64,000 nucleotides of DNA, from contig JADCFP010000037.1 of NCBI GenBank assembly GCA_020249465.1, positions 34,242 through 98,241 on the forward strand, in the 5' to 3' direction. The notes under the pieces are model-generated. The model had not been told where the DNA came from. It did not search any database and saw only the letters and a list, made by a program, of their open reading frames with translations. Shown piece by piece: positions 30,627-39,137 of the stretch. Made by a program: the position numbers and the translations under genes. This DNA is from Roseomonas sp. (lineage in GTDB: Bacteria > Pseudomonadota > Alphaproteobacteria > Acetobacterales > Acetobacteraceae). Position 1 is the first letter of the stretch; every line of letters starts with the position of its first letter.

Positions 30627-31589
30627 ATGACCCGTTCCCTTGTTCTGGCCGCCGCGCAGCTGGGCCCGATCCAAAAGGCCGAAGGCCGTGATGTTGCTGT
30701 CGGGCGCATGATCCGCCTGATGGAAAAGGCGCATCAGCGCGGCGCTGAGGTGGTGGTCTTTCCGGAATTGGCGCTGACCACCTTCTTCCCGCGCTGGTAT
30801 GAGGAAGACCTCACCAATGCGGATCATTGGTATGAAAGCGCGCTCCCCTCCAATGAAACCGCGCCGCTATTCGAAGCCGCACGCAAATACGGCATCGCCT
30901 TTCATCTTGGCTATGCCGAGAAAACGCCGGAAGGCAGGCGCTTCAATACCGCGGTCTTCGTGCTGCCATCAGGCGAGATTGTGCTGAAGTACCGCAAGGT
31001 GCATTTACCGGGGCATAAGGAATTCGACCCCGTCCGCCATGTGCAGCATCTGGAAAAGCGCTATTTTGAGCCCGGCGATCTTGGTTTTCCCGTGATCCGC
31101 GCGCCGGTTGCCGGCCAGCCCGTCAATCTTGGCATGATGATCTGCAATGACCGCCGCTGGCCGGAAGCCTGGCGCGTGATGGGGTTGCAGCAGGTGGAAT
31201 TGGTCATGCTCGGCTACAATACGCCGTCACTGAATATGGAAAATCGCGGATTTGAGGCGCCTCATCTTCGGGTGTTCCATAGCCATTTATCCATCCAGTC
31301 CGGGTGCTACCAGAATTCCTGCTTCGCGGTCGCAACGGCCAAGGCCGGCACCGAAGATGGGCATGAGCTATTCGGCCATTCCATCATTGTGAACCCGCAA
31401 GGGGAGATCATGGCGCAGGCGACAAGCTGGGATGATGAGTTGATTGTGGCGGAAGCCGATCTTGGCAAATGCGAATTGGGCCGGAAGACGATTTTCGATT
31501 TCGCGCGCCATCGCCGCCCGGAACATTATGGCCGCATCGCCGATCAGGTCGGCAGCGTGCCGCCGGCGGAATGGAAAGACGGCGCCTGA
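30627..31589 (+). CDS. Nitrilase superfamily N-carbamoyl-D-amino acid hydrolase-like protein (copy 2, tandem paralog)
   Basis: VVFPELALTTFFPRW; KYRKVHLPG; MMICNDRRWPEAWRVMG. Confidence 0.88.
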   Translation: MTRSLVLAAAQLGPIQKAEGRDVAVGRMIRLMEKAHQRGAEVVVFPELALTTFFPRWYEEDLTNADHWYESALPSNETAPLFEAARKYGIAFHLGYAEKTPEGRRFNTAVFVLPSGEIVLKYRKVHLPGHKEFDPVRHVQHLEKRYFEPGDLGFPVIRAPVAGQPVNLGMMICNDRRWPEAWRVMGLQQVELVMLGYNTPSLNMENRGFEAPHLRVFHSHLSIQSGCYQNSCFAVATAKAGTEDGHELFGHSIIVNPQGEIMAQATSWDDELIVAEADLGKCELGRKTIFDFARHRRPEHYGRIADQVGSVPPAEWKDGA

Positions 31590-31591
31590 CT

Positions 31592-32857
31592 TCAGACGAC
31601 GATAACGCTTGAACTTGCGGGTAGAATACCGAAGGGGTCGAATACCAGGGGCGCGGCGCGGGAAATCGCCGCCAGATCGAAAGCGCGATGCGGTGTGCCG
31701 AGGATGACCGCATCAGGCGGCGCGCCATCCGGCATTGAAAGAGCCACGCTGCGCGGCATGAGCGATAAACATTTGGGCGCAGCGCCGATCACCGGATCAT
31801 GCCAGGCAAGCGCCGCGCCCGCGCCGTGCAGGCGACGCAAAAGCCTGAGCGGTGCTGCGGCGCGCAAATCCGCGACATCGGGTTTATAGGTTACGCCCGC
31901 CACCAGCACGCGCTTGGCCGCCAGATCATCACCAAGCCGCGCGCGGATTTGCGCCATCACGCGCGCCACGCGCCCGCGATTGTGCGATAGGGCCTTGGCC
32001 AGCAAAGCGGATGGCGCGCCGGCGCGCGCTGCCTCCATCTGCAAAAAGGCCGGGTCGATTGGAATGCAATGCCCGCCCGCGCCAAGCCCTGGCCAAAAGG
32101 GCGCAAAGCCGAAGGGTTTGGTCGCCGCCGCTGCCACCACATCTCGCGTCGCCACACCAAGCGCGGTGAAGGCGGCATGAAGTTCATCCATCAGCGCGAT
32201 ATTCACCAGGCGATAGGTGTTTTCCAAAAGCTTGGCGCATTCAGCGACCTCGGGGCTTGCCACCACCTCGATCTGGTCAACAATGTCGCGCCAAAAGGCC
32301 AAGGCGCGGCGGCGTGAGGCCGGATCGGTCGCGCCAAGCAGGCGCGGAATGCTCCGCGTTGGTGGTGCATGTGGTCCTGGGTTTTCGCGTTCCGGCGATA
32401 CGGCCAGGAAGACATCCTGCCCCACACGCCAACCCGCTTCTTCCAGAATAGAACGGCATAACCCGTTGGTCGCGCCTGGCTGGCAGGTGGAAATCAGACA
32501 AACCAGCGCGCCCGGCTTCAGGCCGCGCGCCGCCATGCCAAGCGCGGCGCGCACGGTTTTCAGATCAGGCCGCCCGCGCGCATCAAGCGGGGTTGGCACG
32601 CAAATCAACCAGGTATCGGCACCAGCAAGCGCGGCGGGATCAGCGCTGGCTTGGAAGCTGCCCAAACCCGGATCGCAGCCAGCATTGGCAAGCCAGCGCG
32701 CTTCGGGCGCCGGGTCATAGCCGATCACCTCATAGCCGGCAGCAGCGGCGCCAAGCGCCAAAGGCCGCCCCACATAGCCAAGCCCGAGCACAGCCAAGCG
32801 GCCACGGCTGAGGCGCGGCGAAGGGGCAAGGGTGGGACGTAATAGGCTCAGGCTCAC
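31592..32857 (-). CDS. Nucleotide sugar dehydrogenase (UDP-Glc/ManNAc DH family)
   Basis: LAVLGLGYVGRPLALGAAAAGYEVIGYD; LICVPTPLDARGRPDL; CAKLLENTYRLVNIAL; GAGGHCIPIDP. Confidence 0.92.
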   Translation of the reverse strand: MSLSLLRPTLAPSPRLSRGRLAVLGLGYVGRPLALGAAAAGYEVIGYDPAPEARWLANAGCDPGLGSFQASADPAALAGADTWLICVPTPLDARGRPDLKTVRAALGMAARGLKPGALVCLISTCQPGATNGLCRSILEEAGWRVGQDVFLAVSPERENPGPHAPPTRSIPRLLGATDPASRRRALAFWRDIVDQIEVVASPEVAECAKLLENTYRLVNIALMDELHAAFTALGVATRDVVAAAATKPFGFAPFWPGLGAGGHCIPIDPAFLQMEAARAGAPSALLAKALSHNRGRVARVMAQIRARLGDDLAAKRVLVAGVTYKPDVADLRAAAPLRLLRRLHGAGAALAWHDPVIGAAPKCLSLMPRSVALSMPDGAPPDAVILGTPHRAFDLAAISRAAPLVFDPFGILPASSSVIVV

Positions 32858-33065
32858 GCCTTTATGATTGCATTATTTTTCTAAAATACAACCTATGGTT
32901 ATATTTTTTATTGAACTTACCCCGCCATGAGCCATCAGCGCGGCCAGGGATGGGCGAAACAGTAAGGCTAAACCCTTGTTTTCGGGCCATCTCATGCGGG
33001 AAATCCCATTTCCCCGGCACGCCATTCTCCCCTAGAAAAGCGCTTCAAACAGGTCGGGGGCAGCC

Positions 33066-33719
33066 ATGGCAATAGTTTCAGGATCGGATGATGACGGCAT
33101 GCTCACCGTCGTGGGGCATCCGCTGATCCAACATCGGCTGTCGCAAATGCGCGAAAAATCCTGCCCGGTGCCGACCTTCCGCGCCTTACTGCGCGACATC
33201 GCCATGCTGCTCGGCGCCACTGCGCTTGCTGATTTACCGCTTGAGTCGCGCGAGATCGAAACCCCGCTGGAACGCATGGCGGCCCCCAAGCTTGCTGGCA
33301 AGCCGCCCATTTTCGCCCCGGTGCTGCGCGCGGGGATCGGCTTTCTGGACGGCATGCTGACCCTGCTGCCGGAAGCGGGTGTCGCGCATATCGGCGTCTA
33401 TCGTGACCACAAGACACTGCAAGCGCATGAATACTACTTCCGCGCGCCCGAAGATCTCGCTGAACGCCTGGTCATCCTGCTTGATCCCATGCTGGCGACC
33501 GGCAATTCAGCCGTCGCCGCGCTGGATCGGCTGAAGGCGCGCGGGGCGACACGCATTCGCTTCATCTGTCTGCTCGCCGCGCCCGAGGGCATCAGGCATG
33601 TACGGCAAGCCCATCCCGATGTCGCGATCTGGACCGCGGCGATTGACGATAAGCTTGATGAGAACGGCTATATTCGCCCTGGGCTTGGCGATGCCGGGGA
33701 TCGCGTTTTCGGCACGTGA
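33066..33719 (+). CDS. upp: Uracil phosphoribosyltransferase
   Basis: [64 protein letters not shown]. Confidence 0.95.
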   Translation: MAIVSGSDDDGMLTVVGHPLIQHRLSQMREKSCPVPTFRALLRDIAMLLGATALADLPLESREIETPLERMAAPKLAGKPPIFAPVLRAGIGFLDGMLTLLPEAGVAHIGVYRDHKTLQAHEYYFRAPEDLAERLVILLDPMLATGNSAVAALDRLKARGATRIRFICLLAAPEGIRHVRQAHPDVAIWTAAIDDKLDENGYIRPGLGDAGDRVFGT

Positions 33720-33729
33720 TGTGCACCCA

Positions 33730-34788
33730 TCACGCGCCTTTTTCGCCCGCCAGTAGCGCGCGCTTGCGTCCCACACCCCAGCGATAACCCGTCACATCGC
33801 CATCCTTGCCAAGCACCCGATGGCAGGGCACGGCGAGTGAGACCGGGTTTTGCGCGCAAGCGCGTGCCACCGCGCGCGTTGCCTTGGGTTCCCCCATAGC
33901 GGCGGCGAGTGCGCTGTAAGTCGTGGTGTTGCCAAGCGGAATGCCGCGCAGCGCTTCCCAAACGCGGCGCTGGAAAATCGTGCCACGCAAATCCAGCGGC
34001 AAATCCAAGGCAGCGCGCGGTTCGGCGATGAAGGCGATGGCGCGTTTGGCGAGATCGCTGATCTCGTCTGGCGCCGCTTCAATCCGCGCCTTGGGAAACC
34101 GCGTGCGCAAATCGCCCTCCAGCGCGTCGCGCGCCTCGCCAAAGCCGAGGAAGCACACACCCTGATCCGTCGCACCAAGCAGCAAGGGACCAAAGGCGCT
34201 TTCCGCCCAGGCGATGCGAATAACCTCACCAGCGCCGCCACGCCGCGCGCGGCCCGGGCGCATGCCCAAATGCCGCGCGGTGTTTTCATAAACGCGGCTT
34301 TCGCTGCCAAAGCCTGCACCCGCGACCGCTTCCGCCACACGCACCCCTTCGGCCAAAGCGGCTGACAGGCGCTTCCCGCGCACACCTTCCGCATAGGAAC
34401 GCGGCGTGACGCCGGTGATATCGCGAAACATCCTTTGGAAGTGATGCGGCGCATAGCCGGCACACGCGGCAAGGCTGGCGAGGGATGGAATAGCCTCGGC
34501 CGCTTCAATCATGGCGCAGGCGGCGCGTACGGCTTCCACTTGCAGACGCGCACGATCACCGCGCGGGTCGCAGCGCTTGCAGGGGCGAAAGCCGGCTTCT
34601 TCCGCTGAAGCGCTATCGGCGAAGAAACGCGCATGGCGCCGCAGCGGTGGTGGCGATGGGCAGCCGGGGCGGCAATAGATTCCCTGGCTGGTGACGGCAT
34701 AAAGAAAGGCGCCACAGGCGGGCGTAGCATCGCGCGCCAACACGGCGGCGAAGCGGGTATCATCGAGGGATTCGGGTATAGCGTTCAT
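33730..34788 (-). CDS. ada: Bifunctional Ada transcriptional activator / O6-methylguanine-DNA methyltransferase
   Basis: YCRPGCPSPPPLRRHARFF...FRPCKRC Ada Zn domain; AraC-type HTH; AVPCHRVLGKDGDVTGYRWG. Confidence 0.93.
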   Translation of the reverse strand: MNAIPESLDDTRFAAVLARDATPACGAFLYAVTSQGIYCRPGCPSPPPLRRHARFFADSASAEEAGFRPCKRCDPRGDRARLQVEAVRAACAMIEAAEAIPSLASLAACAGYAPHHFQRMFRDITGVTPRSYAEGVRGKRLSAALAEGVRVAEAVAGAGFGSESRVYENTARHLGMRPGRARRGGAGEVIRIAWAESAFGPLLLGATDQGVCFLGFGEARDALEGDLRTRFPKARIEAAPDEISDLAKRAIAFIAEPRAALDLPLDLRGTIFQRRVWEALRGIPLGNTTTYSALAAAMGEPKATRAVARACAQNPVSLAVPCHRVLGKDGDVTGYRWGVGRKRALLAGEKGA

Positions 34789-34852
34789 GGGCGCATGTTT
34801 TGCGAATCACGTATCCCGCGCCATCCGTTCCTTGCTTTCACTTGATCACGCA

Positions 34853-35389
34853 TCACGGCCGCCAAGTGCGGTGATAAGGATGCCCTGTCCTGATCGCCTG
34901 CACCCGGTAAAGCTGTTCCGCCAGCATCCCGCGCACCAGGAAATGCGGCCAGGTGAGCGCGCCGAGTGAGAGCCTGTATTCCGCCCGCGCCTGCACAGCC
35001 TGATCAAGCCCTTCCGCGCCGCCGATCACGAAGCACACCGCGCGCCCGGCTTCGTCCCAACGTGTCAGTAGCGCGGCCAGACCCTCGGTATCCGGTGTGG
35101 CACCGCCAAGATCCAGGGCCACCGGCACCGCAGCATCGGGGAGGGCCGCGAGGATCGCGGCCCCCTCTCGCCGGCGGATTTCGCCGGCGCTGCCGCGCGC
35201 TTCGGGGATTTCGACCAATTCGGGCGCCGGACGCAGCCGCGCCGCGTAATGGGCGTAAAGCGCTGCCTCTGGCCCTGGCTTGATCCGCCCAATGGCGATG
35301 ATCCTAACCGCGCGCGGCGTCGGCCTGCTCCGTCTGTACGGGGCTTTCCGGGCCCCACATGCGTTCCAGCCGATAAAGCTCTCGCGCAT
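34853..35389 (-). CDS. rlmH: 23S rRNA (pseudouridine1915-N3)-methyltransferase RlmH (start uncertain)
   Basis: [81 protein letters not shown]. Confidence 0.88.
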   Translation of the reverse strand: MRESFIGWNACGARKAPYRRSRPTPRAVRIIAIGRIKPGPEAALYAHYAARLRPAPELVEIPEARGSAGEIRRREGAAILAALPDAAVPVALDLGGATPDTEGLAALLTRWDEAGRAVCFVIGGAEGLDQAVQARAEYRLSLGALTWPHFLVRGMLAEQLYRVQAIRTGHPYHRTWRP

Positions 35390-36011
35390 CCGGCCGGAAC
35401 AGATGGATCACCAGATCGCCCGCATCAATCAGCACCCAATCCGGTGAGGCCTGGACGGCATCACGCCTCAGATGCAGCCCGGCCTTGCCAAGCGCCTCAT
35501 CCAAATGCGCTGCCATGGCCTGCAATTGGCGCTCCACCTGGCCGGTCGCGATGATCAGCCGGTCCGTGTAATCGGCGCGGCCTGTCACATCCAAGACGAC
35601 GATGTTTTCGGCCTTGTCGTCTTCCAGGCTTTTGCGCGCGGCATCCACAAGCAATTCCAGCCGGTCCGGCGCAATTTTCGCGCGGCGCTTGGTGCGCGCG
35701 GGGCGCGGTGCCGCGGGTGTTTTGGCAATAGCGGCTTTCGCCTTGGGCGCCGCCGCAGCAGCCGCAGCTTTCGGCGCCGCCTTGCTGGCCTTGGCCGCAG
35801 GCTTTGTCGTTGGCTTGGCTGGGGCGGCCTTTGCAGCAGCGCGCTTCGGGGCTGGTTTGGCAGCCTCGGCTTTCGGCGCAGCCTTCGCCTTGGGCGCAGC
35901 AGCGACCTTTGGCTTGGCGCTGGTCTTGGCCTTGGTCGCCGCTTTGGGTTTCGGCTCGGCGGTGACGCGCCGCTTTGGGCTTTCTTCAGCCGGGGTGGGC
36001 TTGCGGGCTAT
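35304..36011 (-). CDS. rsfS: Ribosome silencing factor RsfS with Lys/Ala/Pro-rich N-terminal extension; proposed ATA start (ORF track gives a TTG start at 35654)
   Basis: [37 protein letters not shown] core. Upstream in-frame codons read [34 protein letters not shown]...[14 protein letters not shown] without stop; AGGAGG at 36017-36022. Confidence 0.72.
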   Translation of the reverse strand: MARKPTPAEESPKRRVTAEPKPKAATKAKTSAKPKVAAAPKAKAAPKAEAAKPAPKRAAAKAAPAKPTTKPAAKASKAAPKAAAAAAAPKAKAAIAKTPAAPRPARTKRRAKIAPDRLELLVDAARKSLEDDKAENIVVLDVTGRADYTDRLIIATGQVERQLQAMAAHLDEALGKAGLHLRRDAVQASPDWVLIDAGDLVIHLFRPDARELYRLERMWGPESPVQTEQADAARG

Positions 36012-36035
36012 GGCCGCCTCCTCTTGCTCGATACA

Positions 36036-36644
36036 TCACGGGTGCAACCCTGCCGCCCTGATCGCGGTGGCGGAGGCAGCGTTTTCCCGCGCGGGGACGA
36101 AACACCATCTGGCCGATGTCGTAGCCCGCTTGGCGCCGGCAAGCAACGCGCCGGGCCGACAACGCTGGCGGCGTAGCACGGAAGCCGCCGCGCCATGGAG
36201 GGCGCGCCTTGTCCAGCCTGGACGGGGCAGCACCGCCAATGGGGTCGAAGTGGCGATGCGAAGCCAGGATTTCCAGCGCGGCAATTGCACCAGATTATCC
36301 GCGCCAATCAGAAACACGAAATCCGCACGCGGAAAGCGCTTGCGCAGTTTCACAAGCGTATCAGCGGTGAAGCGCGTGCCGAACGCCTTTTCGATATCGG
36401 TCGCGATCACGCGCCTGCCATCGGCAATGCGCCGTGCACTCGCCAAGCGGTCTTGCAACGGCGCCATGCCCGCGCGCGGCTTCAACGGATTACCCGGCGA
36501 GACCAGAAGCCAAACCTGATCCAACCGAAGCGTGCGGAGCGCCTGGCGCGCGACATGGCGATGCCCGGCATGGGCCGGGTTGAAGGACCCGCCCAAAAGG
36601 CCGACGCGGCGCCGGCGACCATCGCCGAAACGGGAAGGCGTCAT
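36036..36644 (-). CDS. nadD: Nicotinate-nucleotide adenylyltransferase
   Basis: RRVGLLGGSFNPAHAGHRHVARQAL; RADFVFLIGADNLVQLPRWKSW. Confidence 0.92.
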   Translation of the reverse strand: MTPSRFGDGRRRRVGLLGGSFNPAHAGHRHVARQALRTLRLDQVWLLVSPGNPLKPRAGMAPLQDRLASARRIADGRRVIATDIEKAFGTRFTADTLVKLRKRFPRADFVFLIGADNLVQLPRWKSWLRIATSTPLAVLPRPGWTRRALHGAAASVLRRQRCRPGALLAGAKRATTSARWCFVPARENAASATAIRAAGLHP

Positions 36645-36695
36645 GGCAGGATCATAAGGCCGAAATGAATGGCCCGGCCATATCCCGACGGGCGG

Positions 36696-38201
36696 TTACT
36701 TATAGACAAAGGCCGCGTCGTTCAGGTCAATTTTGGGGAATTCATCCTTCTCCGCCCAGTAATCCTGATTATGCATCCATTCCGGCTTGTCACCGCGTTG
36801 CGGCAGCAAATGCAACCCCCGCATCAGATAGCCGGGGTTGAAGTTTTCTGGATCAATCCAGGGCAGGATCTGCATATTGTGGTCTTCTTCCCGCAGCGCC
36901 ACTTCAACCTGCGCCTTGCCCTTCGCATCCATGTGCTTCAGCAATTTGCAGACGAAATCGCCCACCAGATCAGCGCGCAAGGTCCAGGAAGCGCGGAAAT
37001 AGCCGAAGACCCAAACCATATTGGGAATGCCGGTGAACATCATGCCGCGATAGGTCACGGTTTCATGAAAATCGAGCGGCTTGCCGTCAATCTCAAAGGC
37101 GATATCGCCAAGCACATTCAGATGAAAGCCGGTGGCCGCGACAATGATATCCGCTGCCAATTCCTGACCGGATTTGGTCACAACGCCTTTTTCCGAAAAG
37201 CGCTCAATCTCATCGGTCACAACGCTCGCCTTGCCCTGAGCAATGCCGTGGAATAGATCGCCATCGGGCACAAAGGCCACGCGTTGCCGCCAGGGGCGAT
37301 AGCGCGGCGTGAAATGGGTCTCGATATCGTAATCCTGCCCGACAATGCCGCGAATGCCATCCAAGAGCGCTTCCTTCACCTTATCCGGCTGCGAGAAGGA
37401 CATTTTCGCAAACTTATCCTGCTCGAACAGGATTTTGCGGCGGGTGATTTCGTGAATCCAATCTTCCGAAACGCCAAGCGTGCGCAATTCCTCGGCGATT
37501 TCAATCGCGTTGCGGCCAACGCGGAAAAAAGTGGGCGATCGCTGCAGCATCACAACATGCGCGGCCTTGGCCGCCATGGCTGGAATGATCGTCGCAGCGC
37601 TGGCACCTGACCCAATCACCAAGACGCGCTTATCGGTGTAATCAAGGCCCTCTGGCCATTCCTCGGAATGCACCAACTGTCCCTGATAGGCCGCCATATT
37701 CGGCCATTCCGGCATATAGCCCTGACGGTGGCGATAATAGCCCTGGCACATATAGAGAAACTTGCCGGTGAAACGGCGCGGCAGGCCAGTGGCCTTGTCC
37801 AGAACCTCCAGGGTCCAAAGCTTGGTCTGACTATCCCAGGATGCGTGGGTGATGTGGTGACGATAGCGGATATGCCGCGCCAGATCATTTTCCGCGATCA
37901 CTTCGCCCATATAGCTCAGGATTTCCTCGGCGGTCGCAATCGGCGCGCCGCGCCAGGGCTTGAAGCGATAGCCGAAAGTATGCAGGTCACTATCCGAGCG
38001 AATGCCGGGATATTTATGGGTCCACCAGGTGCCGCCGAAGGTTTCCTCATTCTCCAGCACCACAAGGCTTTTGTCGGGACATTGTGTGGTAAGGTGATAG
38101 GCAGCGCCAATGCCGGAAATGCCGGCACCCACAATCAGCACGTCAAAATACTCAACCGAATGCGGATGGCTTGTGGTCTGTAGCGGGGCGGTATCGGGCA
38201 T
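36696..38201 (-). CDS. Flavin-containing monooxygenase / Baeyer-Villiger-type (EthA-like)
   Basis: FDVLIVGAGISGIGAAYHL; ENEETFGGTWWTHKYPGIRSDSDLHTFGYRF; VIGSGASAATIIPAM. Confidence 0.9.
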   Translation of the reverse strand: MPDTAPLQTTSHPHSVEYFDVLIVGAGISGIGAAYHLTTQCPDKSLVVLENEETFGGTWWTHKYPGIRSDSDLHTFGYRFKPWRGAPIATAEEILSYMGEVIAENDLARHIRYRHHITHASWDSQTKLWTLEVLDKATGLPRRFTGKFLYMCQGYYRHRQGYMPEWPNMAAYQGQLVHSEEWPEGLDYTDKRVLVIGSGASAATIIPAMAAKAAHVVMLQRSPTFFRVGRNAIEIAEELRTLGVSEDWIHEITRRKILFEQDKFAKMSFSQPDKVKEALLDGIRGIVGQDYDIETHFTPRYRPWRQRVAFVPDGDLFHGIAQGKASVVTDEIERFSEKGVVTKSGQELAADIIVAATGFHLNVLGDIAFEIDGKPLDFHETVTYRGMMFTGIPNMVWVFGYFRASWTLRADLVGDFVCKLLKHMDAKGKAQVEVALREEDHNMQILPWIDPENFNPGYLMRGLHLLPQRGDKPEWMHNQDYWAEKDEFPKIDLNDAAFVYK

Positions 38202-38279
38202 GCGGCGCGTCTTTCCTGATCACCAACAAACTCAGCTTGTTACCATAGCAGGGGGCGCGGCTTTGGCGAAACAGTCGGG

Positions 38280-39137
38280 TTACTTGAACCGCACCACCAC
38301 ATCTTGCGCCCCATCCAGCCCCTCATACCGCGCGGTCCAGACCTGGCCCGGCGCCACCGGCTGCGGCGGTGAAAACGACCCGAGGGAGATGATATCCCCC
38401 GCACGCAAGGGCCGCCCCTCGCGCGCCAAATCCCGCGCAATCCAGGCGAGCGCATTCAGGGGATGGCCCAGAATGGCCGCACCCGGGGCGCGCGACACTT
38501 CCCGCCCATCCTGATGGAGTGAAATGCTCATCCGCCCCAAGGCCGCGATGAAATCGGCACTCGGCGTCACCGCAATCGGGCGGCCCTGCACGCCAAGCCG
38601 CGCGCCGACATTGATCGCGAGCAGATCGCCAAGGCTTGGACGGTGTTCCGGCGCATAGACAAGATCGGGCAATTCAATGAAGGGGATCACCTGATCAATA
38701 TGGCGGATCAGCGCGGCGTGATCATTGAGCGCGGTTTCAACCCCGCCCATGCTGACGCGCACCAGCATATCCGCTTCCAGCACCGGCACGGCGGCGAAGC
38801 GCGCTTCGATCTCAGCGCCCGAGGAAGCGCGCAAGGTGGCGTGGAAAATGCTGCCACGGATCGGATGGTCAATGCCGAAGCGTTGCTGGATGGCGGGATT
38901 GGTCAGGCCAAGTTTGAAGCCAACAACATCGCCCAAGGGCTGCGCGAAAATCGCGACAAGCTTGTCCTGCACGCAGCGCCCATCGGCAGGCGAAAGTGCC
39001 ACGAAAGGTGTCGGCGATTGGCGCTGCAAGATTTGCCCGGCGAAGCGCGCAATCGCCGCATCATCCGGGCAGGCAGCGCGCGCGGCGGGCACCAGCGCCA
39101 GGCCCATCAGCAGCGCGGCAAGAACGCGCCGCAGCAT
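38280..39137 (-). CDS. 2-keto-4-pentenoate hydratase-like (MhpD/FAH-related) protein with predicted signal peptide
   Basis: MLRRVLAALLMGLALVPAARAACPDD then VGFKLGLTNPAIQQRFGIDHPIRGSIF...LADLLAINVGA-type hydratase fold; ATGA overlap with proA stop. Confidence 0.82.
   Translation of the reverse strand: MLRRVLAALLMGLALVPAARAACPDDAAIARFAGQILQRQSPTPFVALSPADGRCVQDKLVAIFAQPLGDVVGFKLGLTNPAIQQRFGIDHPIRGSIFHATLRASSGAEIEARFAAVPVLEADMLVRVSMGGVETALNDHAALIRHIDQVIPFIELPDLVYAPEHRPSLGDLLAINVGARLGVQGRPIAVTPSADFIAALGRMSISLHQDGREVSRAPGAAILGHPLNALAWIARDLAREGRPLRAGDIISLGSFSPPQPVAPGQVWTARYEGLDGAQDVVVRFK

Noticed and set aside
35602-36519. 305-aa Ala/Gly-rich + ORF resembling a membrane protein
   Set aside because: It is the complement of the Lys/Ala-rich rsfS extension and nadD; its hydrophobicity is an antisense artefact.
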